Assembly: GCA_016185845.1 (NCBI GenBank)
Contig: JACPMV010000054.1
Span: 1-39,966 of the forward strand
From: Candidatus Woesearchaeota archaeon
Lineage (GTDB): Archaea; Nanobdellota; Nanobdellia; Woesearchaeales; GW2011-AR4
Direction of reading: 5' to 3'
DNA: 39,966 nt
Under the pieces are notes generated by a model. The model had not been told where the DNA came from. It did no database searches and saw nothing but the letters and a program-made list of their open reading frames with translations. A program made the translations under genes and the position numbers. Of the stretch, positions 36,566-39,966 are shown in pieces (position 1 is the stretch's first letter; each line of letters starts with the position of its first letter).

Positions 36566-37120
36566 TCAGGCTTTGACCCTTTTTAAGTTCTCAATCAGCT
36601 TGTCAAGCGCCGCATGGACTTCCTTCTCGCTTTTTGTCCCAGTGCAAACAACCTTTCCGTTGCTGAACAAAAGGAATGTTGCCTTTGCAGCAGCTAATTT
36701 GTAGACCAGGCCCGGAAACTGCTCAGGCTCGTACTCTGTATTCTCAAGCTTCATAGCCAGAGTGTTAAGGTTTAGGTCCATCCCGACGCTGCCTGAAGCA
36801 ACTATGTTCTGGATCTTTATTTCCGGCTTTACTGTTATCTTGACATTTATCTTTTCCAGGCTCTTTATTATCTTCTTGATGGACTCTTCTACCTTGTCCA
36901 TTGACCTTGCCCCTGTGCATACTACTTTGCCTGAACTGAATATCAAAGCAGATGTTTTTGGCTCTTTTATCCTTATTACAAGCCCCGGAAACTGCTCCGG
37001 ATTGTATTCCGTATTGCTTAATGTCGCTGCCATCTTTTCAAGCGGTATAGCATGCATTAAAGATGTAGAAACAACTATATTAACTACTTTTATGTCTCTT
37101 TTTGGTTCTTTCTTAGCCAT
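36566..37120 (-). CDS. tbp: TATA-box-binding protein
   Basis: Two TBP half-repeats: NTEYNPEQFPGLVIRIKEPKTSALIFSSGKVVCTGARS and NTEYEPEQFPGLVYKLAAAKATFLLFSNGKVVCTGTKS. Confidence 0.97.
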   Translation of the reverse strand: MAKKEPKRDIKVVNIVVSTSLMHAIPLEKMAATLSNTEYNPEQFPGLVIRIKEPKTSALIFSSGKVVCTGARSMDKVEESIKKIIKSLEKINVKITVKPEIKIQNIVASGSVGMDLNLNTLAMKLENTEYEPEQFPGLVYKLAAAKATFLLFSNGKVVCTGTKSEKEVHAALDKLIENLKRVKA

Positions 37121-37222
37121 TTTAGATTCCTCCGATTAAAACAACATGTTTTAGCTGAATAAGCCCTAAAACACCCCCTTTTTGATATTTAAGGCTTGAA
37201 TCAAATTCGGTTAGCTTATTTA

Positions 37223-37257
37223 TTTATAAATCTTTATAAAGCAGCTTCATTTATAAA
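37223..37257. promoter_or_regulatory. Three TTTATAAA motifs upstream of tbp
   Basis: TTTATAAA at 37223-37230, 37233-37240 and 37250-37257. Confidence 0.6.
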
Positions 37258-37362
37258 TACTTTTGTTTTTAAATGGGATTATTATGAAATAGGTTTTGAA
37301 GAGAGTATGCCTCCTTAATTTCAAGTGGAAAAATAACATTTTAATGTGCTGAAACCACATAT

Positions 37363-37500
37363 AAAAATTCCAACAACAACAATGGGCTCAAACACGGATT
37401 TTTGAGCACAGCGAAAAAATCCTATTTCGAAAGGAGAAATTCACACTACGCATGGATTTTTCCTCTCCAGTCAGTTTTCGCCCTTGTTGTTGGAATTTTT
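37363..37500. repeat. 138-nt long stem-loop element D with internal hairpins
   Basis: AAAAATTCCAACAACAACAATGGGC (37363-37387) pairs with GCCCTTGTTGTTGGAATTTTT (37480-37500): 17 bp perfect, 4-nt bulge, 4 bp; internal GCTCAAA/TTTGAGC and AAAAATCC/GGATTTTT. Confidence 0.8.
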
Positions 37501-37568
37501 AATTCAGAAAAGAAATAATGACGTTGAACATCAATAGTTTTATAAAATAATAACGGATATTAGTAATT

Positions 37569-38144
37569 ATGTCCAGCGATGTAGTAATCCCAAAAAACAA
37601 CGAAGCGGAGTTTATTGAAATAGCTGCAAAACTTGGCATTAAAAAAATGCATTTCTTATATGATTTTGACGGTTATAACGAAGAAAAGGCCAAAAAAAAG
37701 CTAGATTCAATAGATAATAAAAAAATAAGCATTGAAATCGGATTTTTGATAAATCAAAAAAATCTGAACAAAGCTGCAAAAATTTCAAGATTTCTCACAG
37801 CAAAAAGCTCTGACAAAGACAGGTTTTTCATCGAAAGCAAAAAAGTAAAAATCATCTACGGCTTTGAGGAATCCGGCAGAAATGACTTCATGCACCAGAG
37901 GGCTTCTGGATTAAACCATATATTGTGCGAACTGGCAAGGAAAAACAATGTTTCTATAGGATTTTCATACAGCTCAATCATCAATAACAAAACCCCGGCA
38001 GTAATTATCGGAAGAATGATGCAGAATATTATCTTATGCAAGAAATACAAGGTTAACACAATATTTGCTTCCTTTTCTTCAAATCCATTCGAGCTAAGGC
38101 AGCCTCATGACATCTTAAGCCTGTTCAGGCTGCTTGGATACTAA
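37569..38144 (+). CDS. rnp3: RNase P protein component 3 (Rpp30)
   Basis: RNDFMHQRASGLNHILCELARKNNVSIGFSYSSIINN...IIGRMMQNIILCKKYKV...ELRQPHDILSLFRLLGY. Confidence 0.92.
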   Translation: MSSDVVIPKNNEAEFIEIAAKLGIKKMHFLYDFDGYNEEKAKKKLDSIDNKKISIEIGFLINQKNLNKAAKISRFLTAKSSDKDRFFIESKKVKIIYGFEESGRNDFMHQRASGLNHILCELARKNNVSIGFSYSSIINNKTPAVIIGRMMQNIILCKKYKVNTIFASFSSNPFELRQPHDILSLFRLLGY

Positions 38145-38238
38145 AAATTCTAGCTTTGTAAAACAAAAGATTTTAATAGTGGTATTTAAATAAAATTCTT
38201 TGCGATAGATACAGCTATAAAATATAATAAAGAGGCAG

Positions 38239-39966
38239 ATGAATATCAAAAAAAATTCTAAATCAAATATTTTGCATATTGCCTTTGCCATCATTCTAAT
38301 AGCTTCAACATTCTTATCTTTGGCTTATCAGGCAAATGCTGTAGCATGTAAGGTAGACTCGCCAAAATGCTGTGAAGATGGACAATGCGGAGTAAATCAA
38401 GGAACAATAAATCCAAGCAAATTTATTAGAGGTGAAGCTTACTACAAGGGTGAAGAATGCCGTGAAGGCGTACCTGAAAATTGTAATGAAGACGACCCTG
38501 ATGACCCCAGATGCTCTGTAAGCTGTGATTGCCCGCCAAATACAAAGCCTGCTCGAGAAATCAGATACCCTCAGGCAGATTCAGTACAGGATGCCTGCAA
38601 ATGCATCAAGAGCACAAGCGAAGAATACTATGGTCAAATAAACTGCTGCGGAAATGAAGATGATGACTGCGGCAGAAGCAACAATGGCAGGTACTTGTGC
38701 GTGATGCAGCGCTCAATTTCACAGAAGGCGCGCATTTCCGATGCCATTTCAAACATTGGGGATTCTGTAGATGCGCCATGTGATGGCACAACTTATCTTG
38801 GCACAGGCGATCGATGGCTGGAATGCGAAAATGGTTTTTTCACCCCCCTACCTGAAAACAGAGGCCCTAATGAATTTATTTCTCCAGGCAATCCAAAAGT
38901 AGTCAGGGTAAAGGAGCATGAATATCTGTGCAGGGGATTTGGACCAAAGTCAATTGTAGAGTGCTGCGGAACCAGCCTGGCAAACTGCCAGTCTAAAGAC
39001 AGCTCGATAGTAAGACTAATAGCAGGACAAAGCGTGATTCCTTCGGCATTTCAAAGCAGGCCGAGACCAACCCCTCCATTTACTTTGGCGGTCTACGAGG
39101 ATACAACAAATCAACAAACTCCTCCAACACCTACGCCAACCCCAACCCCTGCTCCAACTCCAACACCATCAGGCAGTTGTAATGATGGAAACCTCGATCC
39201 AAGTGAAGATTGCGATATGCCTAATTACCCTTGTGGCGACCCAGATACTGAAAGATGCAGCAGCTGCAGATGCGTACCAAGAAGAGGCAGCCAAGTAAAT
39301 CAAGAGGTTGATTATCAAGTCATCACAGTCAACCCAATAACAGGATTAGCGACGGGCATAACAGGAGATGTCACAAGCATAACCGGAATGCAGACGGCAA
39401 CGACACTGACGATAAGAGTAGGTGAAACAAAAGAACTAGGGGAATGGGCAATTACTACTACTGCAGTTGTTGAAGATACACTAAAAATAACGTTTTTTTA
39501 CCAAGATAGTGCTCCTTTGACTCAAAGAAAAATTTACATAATCGGAATAAGGGCAGGACAAACTACAATAACGATTAGAAGTGGAAGCGGAAGCACGATC
39601 AGAACATATTCTGTGACAGTTCAAGAGCCTTTAAGCTGCACTCCAGGGCAACAACCTTTACAATGTACAGGACCAAACAACTGCCAAGGCACTCAAACAT
39701 GCCAGTCAGGAATTTGGGGAACTTGCGTATGCACCGCCACAAACCCCACTACAACGTCTTCAACCCCTTCCACGACACCTCCGCCATCAAATATAGGAAA
39801 TAGAATCTTTGTAGCTATGGACTTGCCTAACAAGCTTAATGATTTTTATCTTGATAATAGTGGCAGAGATTGTCAAATATATGCTAAAGAAGAAGACAGA
39901 ATTAATAGGGATGACAAGTGCGGAGCAAATGCCAACTATGGAAAGATAATAAGTCGTAATGGTAGA
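38239..39966 (+). CDS. Cys-rich secreted/surface protein, 3'-truncated by the window
   Basis: Open frame of 576 codons to the window edge (absent from the ORF track); signal peptide SNILHIAFAIILIASTFLSLAYQANA; many Cys; TPTPTPTPAPTPTP and TTTSSTPSTTPPP linkers; CNDGNLDPSEDCD motif. Confidence 0.8.
   Translation, partial: MNIKKNSKSNILHIAFAIILIASTFLSLAYQANAVACKVDSPKCCEDGQCGVNQGTINPSKFIRGEAYYKGEECREGVPENCNEDDPDDPRCSVSCDCPPNTKPAREIRYPQADSVQDACKCIKSTSEEYYGQINCCGNEDDDCGRSNNGRYLCVMQRSISQKARISDAISNIGDSVDAPCDGTTYLGTGDRWLECENGFFTPLPENRGPNEFISPGNPKVVRVKEHEYLCRGFGPKSIVECCGTSLANCQSKDSSIVRLIAGQSVIPSAFQSRPRPTPPFTLAVYEDTTNQQTPPTPTPTPTPAPTPTPSGSCNDGNLDPSEDCDMPNYPCGDPDTERCSSCRCVPRRGSQVNQEVDYQVITVNPITGLATGITGDVTSITGMQTATTLTIRVGETKELGEWAITTTAVVEDTLKITFFYQDSAPLTQRKIYIIGIRAGQTTITIRSGSGSTIRTYSVTVQEPLSCTPGQQPLQCTGPNNCQGTQTCQSGIWGTCVCTATNPTTTSSTPSTTPPPSNIGNRIFVAMDLPNKLNDFYLDNSGRDCQIYAKEEDRINRDDKCGANANYGKIISRNGR

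Noticed and set aside
39121-39176. CRISPR-like or tandem repeat signal in cca-acN repeats
   Set aside because: It is the coding sequence of a Pro/Thr linker (TPTPTPTPAPTPTP) without repeat-spacer structure.
1-39966. tRNA or rRNA genes
   Set aside because: No convincing cloverleaf or rRNA-like sequence noticed by eye in the intergenic regions; tRNAscan-SE and Infernal would be needed to exclude them.

Overview
Archaeal chromosomal window, possibly DPANN-like (lineage is inference). It is dominated by two information-processing blocks. (1) A minus-strand ribosomal superoperon (~5.2-21.5 kb): L3-L4-L23-L2-S19-L22-S3-L29-SUI1-S17-L14-L24-S4e-L5-S14-S8-L6-L32e-L19e-L18-S5-L30-L15-SecY-DUF106-L34e-L14e. 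(2) A replication/transcription neighbourhood (~22-38 kb): Orc1/Cdc6, both PolD subunits (DP1, and DP2 with an intein), aIF2-beta, an RPA-like OB protein, MCM (with an intein in the Walker A loop), TBP and RNase P Rpp30. PheS/PheT and a shikimate-kinase-like protein lie at the left end, and a Cys-rich secreted protein runs off the right end. The most unusual signal is a family of hairpin units, roughly 5'-TGTC-[stem-loop]-GAGCA-3', placed at gene junctions of the distal superoperon. Two 95-nt copies are two-unit pseudo-palindromes centred on GAGCATGCTC, and their stems show compensatory changes between copies. A diverged copy of the secY 3' end also flanks one of these blocks. A candidate oriC (AT-rich core between inverted ORB-like sites) lies next to orc1/cdc6. 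All calls were made by eye from sequence; no database search was run.
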